A stretch of DNA of 8,846 nucleotides, taken from the NCBI GenBank assembly GCA_028869725.1, contig JAGWRJ010000427.1:1-8846 (forward strand), written 5' to 3'. The notes under the pieces are model-generated. The model did no database searches and was not told the DNA's origin. It saw nothing but the letters and a program-made list of their open reading frames with translations. The DNA comes from Alphaproteobacteria bacterium (lineage in GTDB: Bacteria > Pseudomonadota > Alphaproteobacteria > Micropepsales > Micropepsaceae). Positions 1 through 7,115 of the stretch are shown piece after piece. Positions within the stretch are counted from its first letter, which is position 1, and every line of letters begins with the position of its first letter. A program made the position numbers and the translations under genes.

Positions 1-86
1 AGTTCAGGACGAAGCGAAAGACAACAGCGGCGGCAATTTCACCGACGCGCAGCACCACGTAATCGAAAAGGCGGGGTGCGGTGATT
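1..86 (-). other. Left-edge stretch with one open minus-strand frame
   Basis: After the stop of the GT-C-like gene, one of the three minus-strand frames stays open to the window edge (from about 99 down to 2), reading ITAPRLFDYVVLRVGEIAAA and then hydrophobic residues. Third codon positions are mostly G or C, as in the neighbouring genes. There is no ATG; GTG codons at 58 and 55 are possible starts but have no clear ribosome binding site. It may be the beginning of a further operon gene or chance. No terminator hairpin is seen after the GT-C-like gene. Confidence 0.2.
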
Positions 87-2360
87 TCAAAACGGGTTCT
101 TCAAACTGCTCTTTTGGAGGTAACGCAGGGTACCGAGGAGCACGATACCCAGACTGAAGACCGCGGGCCAGGACATGCTACCCAGCGAAAAGATCGGGTC
201 AGCGATCCAGACAACGATTCCATAGGTCATCGAGGCAAGGAGCGCCACTCGGCCCAACCAATGTTTCGTGCAGTAGAGCCCGACGGCGAGGCCAGCGAGG
301 ATTTCCAGCTCAGCCTGGTAAGACTGCATGTGGTTGATGTAGCAGTGGAATCCGAAGAGTGTGTACAAGCCGACGCTGATCAGGCCGGTATAGACGAGGA
401 TTCTGGAGAACTTGATTGCCGCTCGGTGCGACGGAGCGGCTGTCCAGGTGCCGAGTAGCAAAGGGATCGCTCCGAGGGTCAGCACGCGGAGCGATGGACC
501 TAGAAACAGGAAGTCGCGGGTTCGGAGTTGTCCGGCCAAGGAGTTGGCTGCCAGAAACTCGCCCCAGCCGCAGGTCGAGTTGTGCCCGAACGCCTGTACC
601 AACAATGCGTGGACCTTGTTGCTGATCCAAGCGCTCCAGCTCAAGTGAGCGTAGGCGTCACGGATTGCGGCGAAAACGCTCTGTTGAGGGGTATCGAAAC
701 CGAAGTTCCCAGTGAATGCATATTTCACCAGCGCGTTGCCCGGAGGTTGCATGAAATGCTGCCACAAGCCCCAGGGCACGAGTACGAGCACGCCTACCAC
801 GCCGGCGGTGACGGTCACCTTCCAGTCCGGCCATCCGCGGTAGGCGATCGCGGCGATGATTGCGGCGATCACCCCGAAGGCGCTGCCACCGTGCGAGAGA
901 ATCGACAGTGCGCTGAGCGCCGCTGCGGCGATAAACGCTGTGCCTGGGCGCTCGAAGCGCTCCGTGGCTGCCCAGCGCGAAGGTTCCATGATCGCCACGA
1001 ATGCCAGAAGGCCGAAGGCCGCGCCCAACATCTTTGGCCAGATATAGGCGCCATTGAAGATGGCGAAGGGAGTGAGCGCGACAGCTGCAATAACCCAGAT
1101 CACGCCGCGCCGTGGGAGTTTGAGTGCCTGCAGCAGTGCGTAAAGCGCAAAAACCCAGAGCGCATTGATGACGATGCCGGAGATCTGCTGATACGCGTAA
1201 TACAGCGAGTTGCCATCGCGATGGGAGGTCAGCACCCATGAAATCAAGCGCAGCATGGCCATCAGGCCATACGCAAGGGGTGGACGGTCGGAGATCTTCC
1301 AGGGGCCGAAGTTGAGTTGTCTCGGGTCGTGCCCGTGAAAGATGTACTCGGAGATGAGCATCGGCAGCTGGTTGTCGGTCGACCAGCGAACCGGCGAGAA
1401 ATGTGCGTTTACCGTCCAGGGACCGGCGCCGTTATAAGTAGACAGGGCGATCGAGAACGACGCAAAGGCGACTATCGCCCAGATTGCAACGGGGACCTTC
1501 CATCTCTGCCATGCGTGCAACAGTTCGGTACATCGATGCCTCGCCAATGAGCTGACGAGGTAGATCTCTAGCCCGAAGATGGCCATCGTAAGAATCAGTC
1601 CTATGGCGTGGCGGAAATCGAACAGAAAGAACATTGCATACCCGGTAAGTCCGAGGCAGAGGAAGCCGGGTATAAACGACTCCATCGTCCGCCCGCGATG
1701 GAGGGCAAGCGCGGTGGGGAGGAACAGCAACCCAAGGGTGAACGCAAAGACGAGCGCGAAGATGCCGACTAGGCCGACGAAGCTGGCCTTGTAATACTCC
1801 ACCCTGCTGATGCGGAAGGGCGAGCCGATCTCAATGAATTTAGCCGTGCTCCGGCTGGCTGCCTCAACGTAGGCGCCGCCGCTGCACCAACCGTGCGGGA
1901 CCTTGACCATCGCCTCGGTGACTTGCGTATTGGTGCGGGCGGTCGCAAGCGGCAGACGCGCGCCGCTGGCGGCGCACACAAGATCGAGGCTGATATCGGG
2001 ATCGCCGGCAAACCCGCCGTATGGCACCAGAAGATAGCGCGGCGCCTTGAACGACGCCGTGCGAATTGTACCCACCGTGGCAAGGGTGGCAGGGCTCCAA
2101 GTGCGCCAGAGCACGGTTGCGGGGCTGTAGCGGACGCTGTCGCGTATTTCATACGGTGGCGGGGTATCGATCTTGAACGCCTGGCCCTGGATGAACCACC
2201 CGGTGCGTGTGATCAGCGGGACCGCCGGGCGGTCCGGCCAGAGCGAGATCAGCAAGCTGAGCAGCACCAGACCGGCGAAGGCGACGAGTGTCGCAAGGCG
2301 CAATGCTCGGCCAAGCGAACCGCGGGACCCACCCGATTCAGGTGTGAGGGTGGGGAACAT
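87..2360 (-). CDS. Large polytopic GT-C-like membrane glycosyltransferase, candidate arabinofuranosyltransferase
   Basis: A 757-residue integral membrane protein that I cannot match to a named family with certainty. Helix 1 is at about 21-41. A soluble, presumably periplasmic segment of about 150 residues (43-190) follows, with two cysteines (C129, C159) that could pair. Then come roughly 14-15 more hydrophobic segments to the C terminus. The loop at about 310-362 carries acidic candidates typical of GT-C enzymes: STDNQLP (327-333, D329) and SDRPPL (357-362, D358), the latter like the DRPPL-type motif in polyprenyl-phosphate-sugar-using transferases. A second large loop (about 535-615) holds two cysteines and aromatic residues (HNSTCGWGEF near 593-602). 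As the last gene of an operon that makes and flips a lipid-linked pentose, it is the best candidate for the step that attaches it to an acceptor, parallel to AftA beside the mycobacterial dprE genes. GGAG lies 10 bases before the ATG; the gap after gtrA is 35 bases. Confidence 0.72.
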   Translation of the reverse strand: MFPTLTPESGGSRGSLGRALRLATLVAFAGLVLLSLLISLWPDRPAVPLITRTGWFIQGQAFKIDTPPPYEIRDSVRYSPATVLWRTWSPATLATVGTIRTASFKAPRYLLVPYGGFAGDPDISLDLVCAASGARLPLATARTNTQVTEAMVKVPHGWCSGGAYVEAASRSTAKFIEIGSPFRISRVEYYKASFVGLVGIFALVFAFTLGLLFLPTALALHRGRTMESFIPGFLCLGLTGYAMFFLFDFRHAIGLILTMAIFGLEIYLVSSLARHRCTELLHAWQRWKVPVAIWAIVAFASFSIALSTYNGAGPWTVNAHFSPVRWSTDNQLPMLISEYIFHGHDPRQLNFGPWKISDRPPLAYGLMAMLRLISWVLTSHRDGNSLYYAYQQISGIVINALWVFALYALLQALKLPRRGVIWVIAAVALTPFAIFNGAYIWPKMLGAAFGLLAFVAIMEPSRWAATERFERPGTAFIAAAALSALSILSHGGSAFGVIAAIIAAIAYRGWPDWKVTVTAGVVGVLVLVPWGLWQHFMQPPGNALVKYAFTGNFGFDTPQQSVFAAIRDAYAHLSWSAWISNKVHALLVQAFGHNSTCGWGEFLAANSLAGQLRTRDFLFLGPSLRVLTLGAIPLLLGTWTAAPSHRAAIKFSRILVYTGLISVGLYTLFGFHCYINHMQSYQAELEILAGLAVGLYCTKHWLGRVALLASMTYGIVVWIADPIFSLGSMSWPAVFSLGIVLLGTLRYLQKSSLKNPF

Positions 2361-2395
2361 AGTGGCTTTGCTCCGGGTTGCGTCGCGTTGGGGGG

Positions 2396-2791
2396 TCAGG
2401 GGGTCTGGAAGGTCAGATGCTTGTGGCCAATGTAGCTGGTGACTGCCGGCACCAGGACGCCGAACGCGTGTGCGATCACTTCATCGTGCCGGTACAGCCC
2501 AAGGGCGGGCAGGCCGTAGTCGGCCAGGAGCAGGCTGACCGCCAGCGTCTGTAATACCGCGGCGAGGTTGACGGCAATGAACCAGCCCACCTGGTGATGT
2601 AGGGCGTTGGTCGGGTTCTCGAAGACGAACAGGCGGTTCAGGATGAACGCCGTCACCATGCCGATGCAGTAGGCGATGATGATCGAGACGACAAAGCCCA
2701 TCCACATGCCGAGGACGATGCGTGAGCCGAAATTGACCGCCGCCGCGACACCGCCGGTGATCAGGAATTTGATGAAGCGCTGCGAAATCAT
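2396..2791 (-). CDS. GtrA-family membrane protein, putative lipid-linked sugar translocase
   Basis: A 131-residue protein with four predicted membrane helices (about 8-28, 31-51, 68-90 and 103-122). It has the GtrA/DPMS signatures: FLITGGVAAAVNF near the N terminus, AFILNRLFVF (48-57) after helix 2, and a terminal SYIGHKHLTF. GtrA proteins are thought to help flip undecaprenyl-phosphate-linked sugars to the periplasmic side. M. tuberculosis Rv3789, next to dprE1, belongs to this family and has been proposed both as a flippase for decaprenyl-phosphoryl-arabinose and as an accessory anchoring protein. No GtrB-type glucosyl-phosphate transferase accompanies it here, which fits an arabinose carrier made by the UbiA/DprE enzymes instead. 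The start overlaps the preceding stop (ATGA), with GGAA 8 bases upstream, so translation is probably coupled. Length is typical of the family. Confidence 0.9.
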   Translation of the reverse strand: MISQRFIKFLITGGVAAAVNFGSRIVLGMWMGFVVSIIIAYCIGMVTAFILNRLFVFENPTNALHHQVGWFIAVNLAAVLQTLAVSLLLADYGLPALGLYRHDEVIAHAFGVLVPAVTSYIGHKHLTFQTP

Positions 2792-4095
2792 GCGCGGATT
2801 TCCAGGGCTACGTTGACCAGTTTCTTGCCGACCGCCACGCTTTCGGAGATGGATCGGTCTTCGGGGTAGTAGTACGAGGTGTCAGCCATGTAGAGGCCCT
2901 CTACCGGCGTTTTCATGGGCGGCAGCATGTCGTTGAAGCCCGGCGGGCAGACGGCCTGAGCGAAATCGTAGCGGTGGCAGTGCCGGGCCATGATCCAGTC
3001 CGGATGGAACGCCGGATTGAGCTTTGGCAGATAGCCGATCACCTCTTCGATCAGCGCGTCATTGCCGTGCGCCCACTTGGGGTGGGTCTTGGGCATGTAG
3101 AACGGGGCATAGAGAATCGATGGCCCCACCCGGTTCAGGTTCGAGTATTCGATGACGCCGGGGATTTCTATGCTGGCGTCGTTGATGTTCATCCAGAAGT
3201 TTTCGGTGAGGGGTTGCCGCAGCTTGAGGATGACGCAGGCCACCGGGATGTTGCGGATGGCGGCGATGCGCTCGGCGAACGCGGGTGGCATGTTCGGCAC
3301 CAGGCGGGGGACGTACTGGATTGGAGCGGTCGAAAGCACCACGTCGCATTCACGGCGCTCACCGCCGACCAGGATGCCGTCGACCCGGCCGTCGCGCGTC
3401 AGCACCTGATCAATGCCTGCTTTGAGATGGATGCGACCACCGTGTCCGAGAATGAACGCCTCCATCTTCCTGAGCAGCGTGGCCGAACCGCCTTCGAGGT
3501 AGCCCATGGTTTCCTGCATGAGGTTCCTGCGTGACAGCGCCACGCGCTTGATGCGGGTGCCGATCCATGCAGCGGAGATCTGATCGCTGTACTCGAAAAG
3601 CTTGAGCTCGAACAGGCTGCGCCAAAGTACGTCATAGGCACGCTGGCCGATCCACTTGCGAATCCATTCGGTGGCCCGAATCTTGTCGAGCGCACGCCAG
3701 TCCTTGATGCTCTTGGCATACATGGCGTGCAGCCCGTAGCGGAACTTGTCGACGATGCCCAGTCCGTCAAAGGCCAGTAGAGACAGCGGTGTACCCCACC
3801 GATAGAGCTTGCCGTTGTAGAAGAAGCCCATTTTCGTGTCGGTCCAGCGCAGCTTGTCGCGGATGCCGAGCTCGTCAAGCAGATCGAACAAGGGCTGATC
3901 AGGCTTGCAGATGAAGTGGTAGAAGCGCTCGATCTCCATGCCGTCAAAGTCGAAGGTGGCCGACATGCCGCCGATGCGGTCGTCGCGCTCGTACAGATCG
4001 ACCGGGTGGCCGTGCTTGAGGAGTTCCATCGCGCACATCAGGCCCATCGGGCCGGCACCCAGCACGGCGTAGCGTTTCGGGTTGTTCGTCATCAT
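2788..4095 (-). CDS. FAD/NAD(P)-dependent amine-oxidase-like oxidoreductase (UDP-galactopyranose mutase/desaturase superfamily)
   Basis: A 435-residue flavoprotein. The dinucleotide motif VLGAGPMGLMCA is at 11-22, the adenosine-binding acidic end and GG motif YERDDRIGGMSATF at 35-48, and a C-terminal FAD-contact segment with YMADTSYYYPEDRSISE around 402-418. This is the layout of the flavin amine oxidase, protoporphyrinogen oxidase, phytoene desaturase and UDP-galactopyranose mutase group. HFICKPDQPLFDLLDELG just after the FAD motif resembles a subgroup often labelled only as NAD(P)/FAD-dependent oxidoreductase. Because the neighbours handle furanose sugars on lipids, a redox or ring-rearranging step on a sugar is reasonable, but no substrate can be assigned. 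No signal peptide. Two adjacent ATG codons open the gene (4095 and 4092), 11 bases after the epimerase stop, with a GGAA element upstream. The end overlaps the GtrA start by 4 bases (ATGA). Confidence 0.82.
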   Translation of the reverse strand: MMTNNPKRYAVLGAGPMGLMCAMELLKHGHPVDLYERDDRIGGMSATFDFDGMEIERFYHFICKPDQPLFDLLDELGIRDKLRWTDTKMGFFYNGKLYRWGTPLSLLAFDGLGIVDKFRYGLHAMYAKSIKDWRALDKIRATEWIRKWIGQRAYDVLWRSLFELKLFEYSDQISAAWIGTRIKRVALSRRNLMQETMGYLEGGSATLLRKMEAFILGHGGRIHLKAGIDQVLTRDGRVDGILVGGERRECDVVLSTAPIQYVPRLVPNMPPAFAERIAAIRNIPVACVILKLRQPLTENFWMNINDASIEIPGVIEYSNLNRVGPSILYAPFYMPKTHPKWAHGNDALIEEVIGYLPKLNPAFHPDWIMARHCHRYDFAQAVCPPGFNDMLPPMKTPVEGLYMADTSYYYPEDRSISESVAVGKKLVNVALEIRA

Positions 4096-4106
4096 TCGAT
4101 TCCGGT

Positions 4107-5051
4107 TCAGCGCTTCAGCACGATCGAGCTGTAGCGCGGGTCGCAGTAGCTTTCGCGGATGGCGTCCTCGAACGGTGTCTGTCGGACACCGAAGGCGGCC
4201 TCGGTATCGACGCCATGAAACGTGTCGCCGGCGCTGAGCGCCTTGAGCTGGTCCGCGGTGAAGGGTGGCTTGCGGCTGAACAATGCGTACAGTCGCAGGA
4301 GTAAGCCGAACAGTCCCTGCGGGATATGCACGATCAGCGTGTGCAGGCGTTTGACCCGCTTGATGGTGCGGATGATGTCCACATAGTCGATGCGGGTGTC
4401 GCCGACGACGTCATAGATGGCATCGTCGGGCTCGCGCTCGATGCAGTGCACAATGCAGCGACAGAAGTCGCGTTCGTACAGGGGCTGACGCATGAAGCGG
4501 CCGTCGCCCGGGATCGGGAAGATTGGCGTTTTCGCCATGAACCGGGACAGCCAGCCAAGGTGCTTGGGATCAAACCAGCCGAACATCAGCGTGGGGCGCA
4601 GGATGCAGTGCCGGATACCGCTGGTGACGACGAGTTGTTCCTGCGCCTTCTTGGTATTGGTGTAGTCATCGTCGGCAACTGAATTGACCACCGATGAGCT
4701 GATGTGGACGAGGTAGGGGACGTGGCAGGTACGCATGGCATCGAGGACGTGCCGGGTCGCCTCGATGTTGTTGCGCACGAACAGCTGGCTGTGCTTGCCG
4801 GTGATCTGGGCGTGCAACTGCACGACGCAGGCCGCACTCTCGAAGCTGCTGGACCAGTCGCCGGGCTCGGCGAGGTCGGCCAGCTGCGTCTGCACATCGG
4901 GGTGCAGTTTGCGCAGGATGGCAAGGTTGTACTCATGCTTGTCGATGGCGACCAGCCGGGTATAACCCTGGGCCTCGAGCTCGACGATCAGGTTTTGCCC
5001 CACCAGACCGGCGGCGCCGGTGATGAGGATTTTGGCGTGCTTGTCTTGCAT
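4107..5051 (-). CDS. NAD-dependent epimerase/dehydratase (extended SDR)
   Basis: A 314-residue extended short-chain dehydrogenase/reductase. The Rossmann motif TGAAGLVG is at 11-18, a conserved serine run (HISSS) at 116-120, and the catalytic YxxxK at Y130/K134; LRPTLMFG (151-158) is the usual motif of sugar epimerase/dehydratase relatives. The active site appears complete. Such enzymes act on nucleotide sugars or other activated sugars (epimerisation, dehydration, or reduction at the keto carbon). There is no counterpart in the mycobacterial arabinose-lipid pathway, so the substrate is open: it could further modify the lipid-linked pentose or supply a second sugar. A hydrophobic stretch near residues 245-258 (IVHIPQGLFGLLLRLY) could lie against the membrane. 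The gene starts 18 bases after the DprE2-like gene, with an AGGGG run about 14 bases before the ATG, and sits in the same operon. Family certain, function not. Confidence 0.85.
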   Translation of the reverse strand: MQDKHAKILITGAAGLVGQNLIVELEAQGYTRLVAIDKHEYNLAILRKLHPDVQTQLADLAEPGDWSSSFESAACVVQLHAQITGKHSQLFVRNNIEATRHVLDAMRTCHVPYLVHISSSVVNSVADDDYTNTKKAQEQLVVTSGIRHCILRPTLMFGWFDPKHLGWLSRFMAKTPIFPIPGDGRFMRQPLYERDFCRCIVHCIEREPDDAIYDVVGDTRIDYVDIIRTIKRVKRLHTLIVHIPQGLFGLLLRLYALFSRKPPFTADQLKALSAGDTFHGVDTEAAFGVRQTPFEDAIRESYCDPRYSSIVLKR

Positions 5052-5069
5052 GACGGTAACGTGTGGCCC

Positions 5070-5807
5070 CTACAGCTTCAGGCGCTTGAAGATGAACTCG
5101 GGAATGAGTTTGATCACCCGCATGATTGGTGACCAGAACCACGGCAGGTAGGCCACGCTACGACCGGCATCAATGGCACGCACGATGCCGCGGGCGACTT
5201 GTCCGGGTTGGGCCCACAGCGCCCCCTTCCTGAAGTCTCGCGTCATCGGAGTGTCGACGAATCCCGGCTTGATGGTCAGCACGTTCACGCCATGTCGGCT
5301 CAGGCGCTGACGCAGCCCGCTCAGGAAGGCAGATACGGCAGTCTTCGCCGCACCATAGAGATAGTTGCTCGCGCGTCCGCGGTCACCCGCCACCGACGAG
5401 ATCACGGCGATCGTGCCATGCCCTTGGGATTCCATGCGGTTGGCGATCGGGGTGAGCAGCGCGATCGTCGAGGTGGCATTGGTGGCGAACTCGCGCAGCG
5501 CTGCCTCTGGCGAGGCCTGGCAGGCGATCTGATCGGGCAGGGTGCCATGCGCGACCAGCACGGTGTCAATCCTGCCGAGCGCTGACCAGGCGCGTTCGAG
5601 GACGAATGCATGCGTGCCGAGATGGTTGATGTCGAGCGTCGCGCACTCGACGGCATGGGCACCGCGGGTCACGAGATCCGCGCGTATGGCTTCCAGCCGC
5701 GTCGCATCGCGGGCGACGAGAAACAGGGCATCGCCTCGCGCTGCGAACAGGCGAGCGGTCGCTTCGGCAATAGCCGACGTTGCACCGATGATCAGAATTT
5801 TGCGCAT
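5070..5807 (-). CDS. DprE2-like SDR-family decaprenylphosphoryl-2-keto-ribose reductase
   Basis: A classical short-chain dehydrogenase of 245 residues. The nucleotide-binding motif is GATSAIAEA (8-16), a variant of the usual TGxxxGxG that is also typical of DprE2 proteins. VAHGT (85-89) takes the place of the NNAG motif. Catalytic residues are N110, S138, Y151 and K155 (YGAAK), followed by KPGFVDTPM (180-188). The expected reaction is NAD(P)H-dependent reduction of polyprenyl-phosphoryl-2-keto-erythro-pentofuranose to the D-arabinofuranose form, completing the epimerisation begun by the oxidase. That specificity is inferred from position 3 bases after the DprE1-like gene, since SDR sequence alone does not fix the substrate. 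The C-terminal end (WFWSPIMRVIKLIPEFIFKRLKL) is hydrophobic and basic and may tether the protein to the membrane, as fits a lipid substrate. An AAGGGTG run inside the preceding gene end may serve as ribosome binding site. Confidence 0.88.
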   Translation of the reverse strand: MRKILIIGATSAIAEATARLFAARGDALFLVARDATRLEAIRADLVTRGAHAVECATLDINHLGTHAFVLERAWSALGRIDTVLVAHGTLPDQIACQASPEAALREFATNATSTIALLTPIANRMESQGHGTIAVISSVAGDRGRASNYLYGAAKTAVSAFLSGLRQRLSRHGVNVLTIKPGFVDTPMTRDFRKGALWAQPGQVARGIVRAIDAGRSVAYLPWFWSPIMRVIKLIPEFIFKRLKL

Positions 5808-5810
5808 GGA

Positions 5811-7115
5811 TTACGCCATCACCCTTCGCCAGAAACCGGAGGACATCCGCGGGTCGATGAATGTCGAGAAGGCTTCCCAGGCCGGGAAGTACTGCTTGAA
5901 CCGCGGTCCTGACATGCGCGCGTCCTTGGCGGGATAGACCGCACCACCGGCCGCAGCGACGATATCGTCCAGCCGATCGAGCAAGGCGAACACCTTGCCG
6001 CCATCGTTGGGGAAATCGAGCGCAAGCGTGACGCCGGGCCGCGGGAACGAGAGCATACCGGGTGACCGGCGCGTTCCGAACTGCTTCAGCACGGCCAGGA
6101 ACGAACCTTTGCCGCTGCCCGCGATGGTCTCCAGCAGAGACGCCACGGCATCCCGCGCGGCCCCGTTCGGCACGACACACTGGTATTGCAGGAAGCCGCG
6201 CGGACCGTACATGCGGTTCCAGTGGAGCACACCGTCGAGCGGATAGAAATACGGCTCGTAATGCTGGACGGCGTGTGCGGGTCTGCGCGAGCCACGGTGG
6301 AAGTAGAGCCAGTTGAACGGGCGCAGGGTGAGAGCATTCACCAGCGACACGGGCGGCACGAAAGGCATCGTCATCCTAGTGCACGGTGCTCCTGGACGGT
6401 TTGGCGGAGCGCCTCTGGCATGGTTGCCGCGCATGAACAGCCCACGGCCCAGGCGGCGGCCGCGGGCGGTGCAATCGATCCACGCGACCGTGTATTCATA
6501 ATCGCGTTCCGAGTCCTGCGAGAGCGCTAAAAACGCTCCGAGATCGCCGAAACGGTGCGTTTCGGTGTCCAGCCACGGTCCGGCGATCCTTTTCAGGGCG
6601 ATCTCGGCCCAGGTGATGACGCCGGTCAGCCCCAGTCCGCCAACTGTCGCGGCAAACCAGTCACCGTGTTCGGTCGTTGTGCACAGGCGTCTCGATCCGT
6701 CACTGCGCAACAGCTCGAAGGCACGCACGTGGCATCCGAACGTGCCCGCCACATGGTGATTCTTGCCATGCACGTCATTGGCGATGGCGCCGCCGACCGT
6801 GACGAACTTGGTGCCGGGTGTCACCGGCAGGAACCAGCCTCGGGGGATTGCGAAGTCGAGAATTTCGGCGAGCAGGAGGCCGGCTTCGCATCGCAGAATG
6901 CCGGTATCCGGATCGAACGCGATGAATCGGTCGAGCGCGCGGGTGTGCAGCAGCGTGCCGCCATCATTCAGGCAGCTGTCGCCATAACTGCGGCCGTTGC
7001 CGTACGCAAGCATGCTGGTTTCGGGAAGCGGCAGCGGAGCGTCGCGATGGCGCAACGTGGAAATCTGTTGCCGCGCTTGTGGGTAGCGTCCCCAGCACTC
7101 TCCGACGCGCTGCAT
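5811..7115 (-). CDS. DprE1-like FAD-dependent decaprenylphosphoryl-ribose 2-oxidase
   Basis: A 434-residue protein of the vanillyl-alcohol-oxidase/PCMH flavoprotein fold, close in layout and length to mycobacterial DprE1 (about 460 residues). Visible landmarks are an N-terminal WGR (8-10), GNGRSYGD (39-46), the FAD-binding run VTPGTKFVTVGGAIANDVHG (98-117) with KNHH after it, ATVGGLGLTG (156-165), YGPRGFLQYQ (303-312), and LALDFP...YPAKDAR (364-400). By comparison with DprE1 the enzyme would oxidise the C2 hydroxyl of polyprenyl-phosphoryl-beta-D-ribose to the 2-keto intermediate. K397 corresponds to the active-site Lys418 of the M. tuberculosis enzyme. The residue matching Cys387, the covalent target of benzothiazinones, is Ala365. 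No signal peptide or membrane segment is seen; the enzyme probably acts at the inner membrane face on a lipid substrate. GGAG lies 7 bases before the start. The gene overlaps its upstream neighbour by one base and is followed 3 bases later by its expected partner reductase. Confidence 0.9.
   Translation of the reverse strand: MQRVGECWGRYPQARQQISTLRHRDAPLPLPETSMLAYGNGRSYGDSCLNDGGTLLHTRALDRFIAFDPDTGILRCEAGLLLAEILDFAIPRGWFLPVTPGTKFVTVGGAIANDVHGKNHHVAGTFGCHVRAFELLRSDGSRRLCTTTEHGDWFAATVGGLGLTGVITWAEIALKRIAGPWLDTETHRFGDLGAFLALSQDSERDYEYTVAWIDCTARGRRLGRGLFMRGNHARGAPPNRPGAPCTRMTMPFVPPVSLVNALTLRPFNWLYFHRGSRRPAHAVQHYEPYFYPLDGVLHWNRMYGPRGFLQYQCVVPNGAARDAVASLLETIAGSGKGSFLAVLKQFGTRRSPGMLSFPRPGVTLALDFPNDGGKVFALLDRLDDIVAAAGGAVYPAKDARMSGPRFKQYFPAWEAFSTFIDPRMSSGFWRRVMA

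Noticed and set aside
528..1241. 237-residue open frame on the plus strand opposite the GT-C-like gene
   Set aside because: The translation is rich in Arg, Glu, Gly and Cys with no recognisable fold. It lies wholly antisense to a hydrophobic, clearly coding membrane protein; GC-rich genes often leave such open antisense frames.
1893..2435. 180-residue plus-strand open frame spanning the GT-C-like gene start and the end of gtrA
   Set aside because: Low-complexity Arg/Gly/Ala-rich translation, antisense to two supported genes and with no ribosome binding site or family resemblance.
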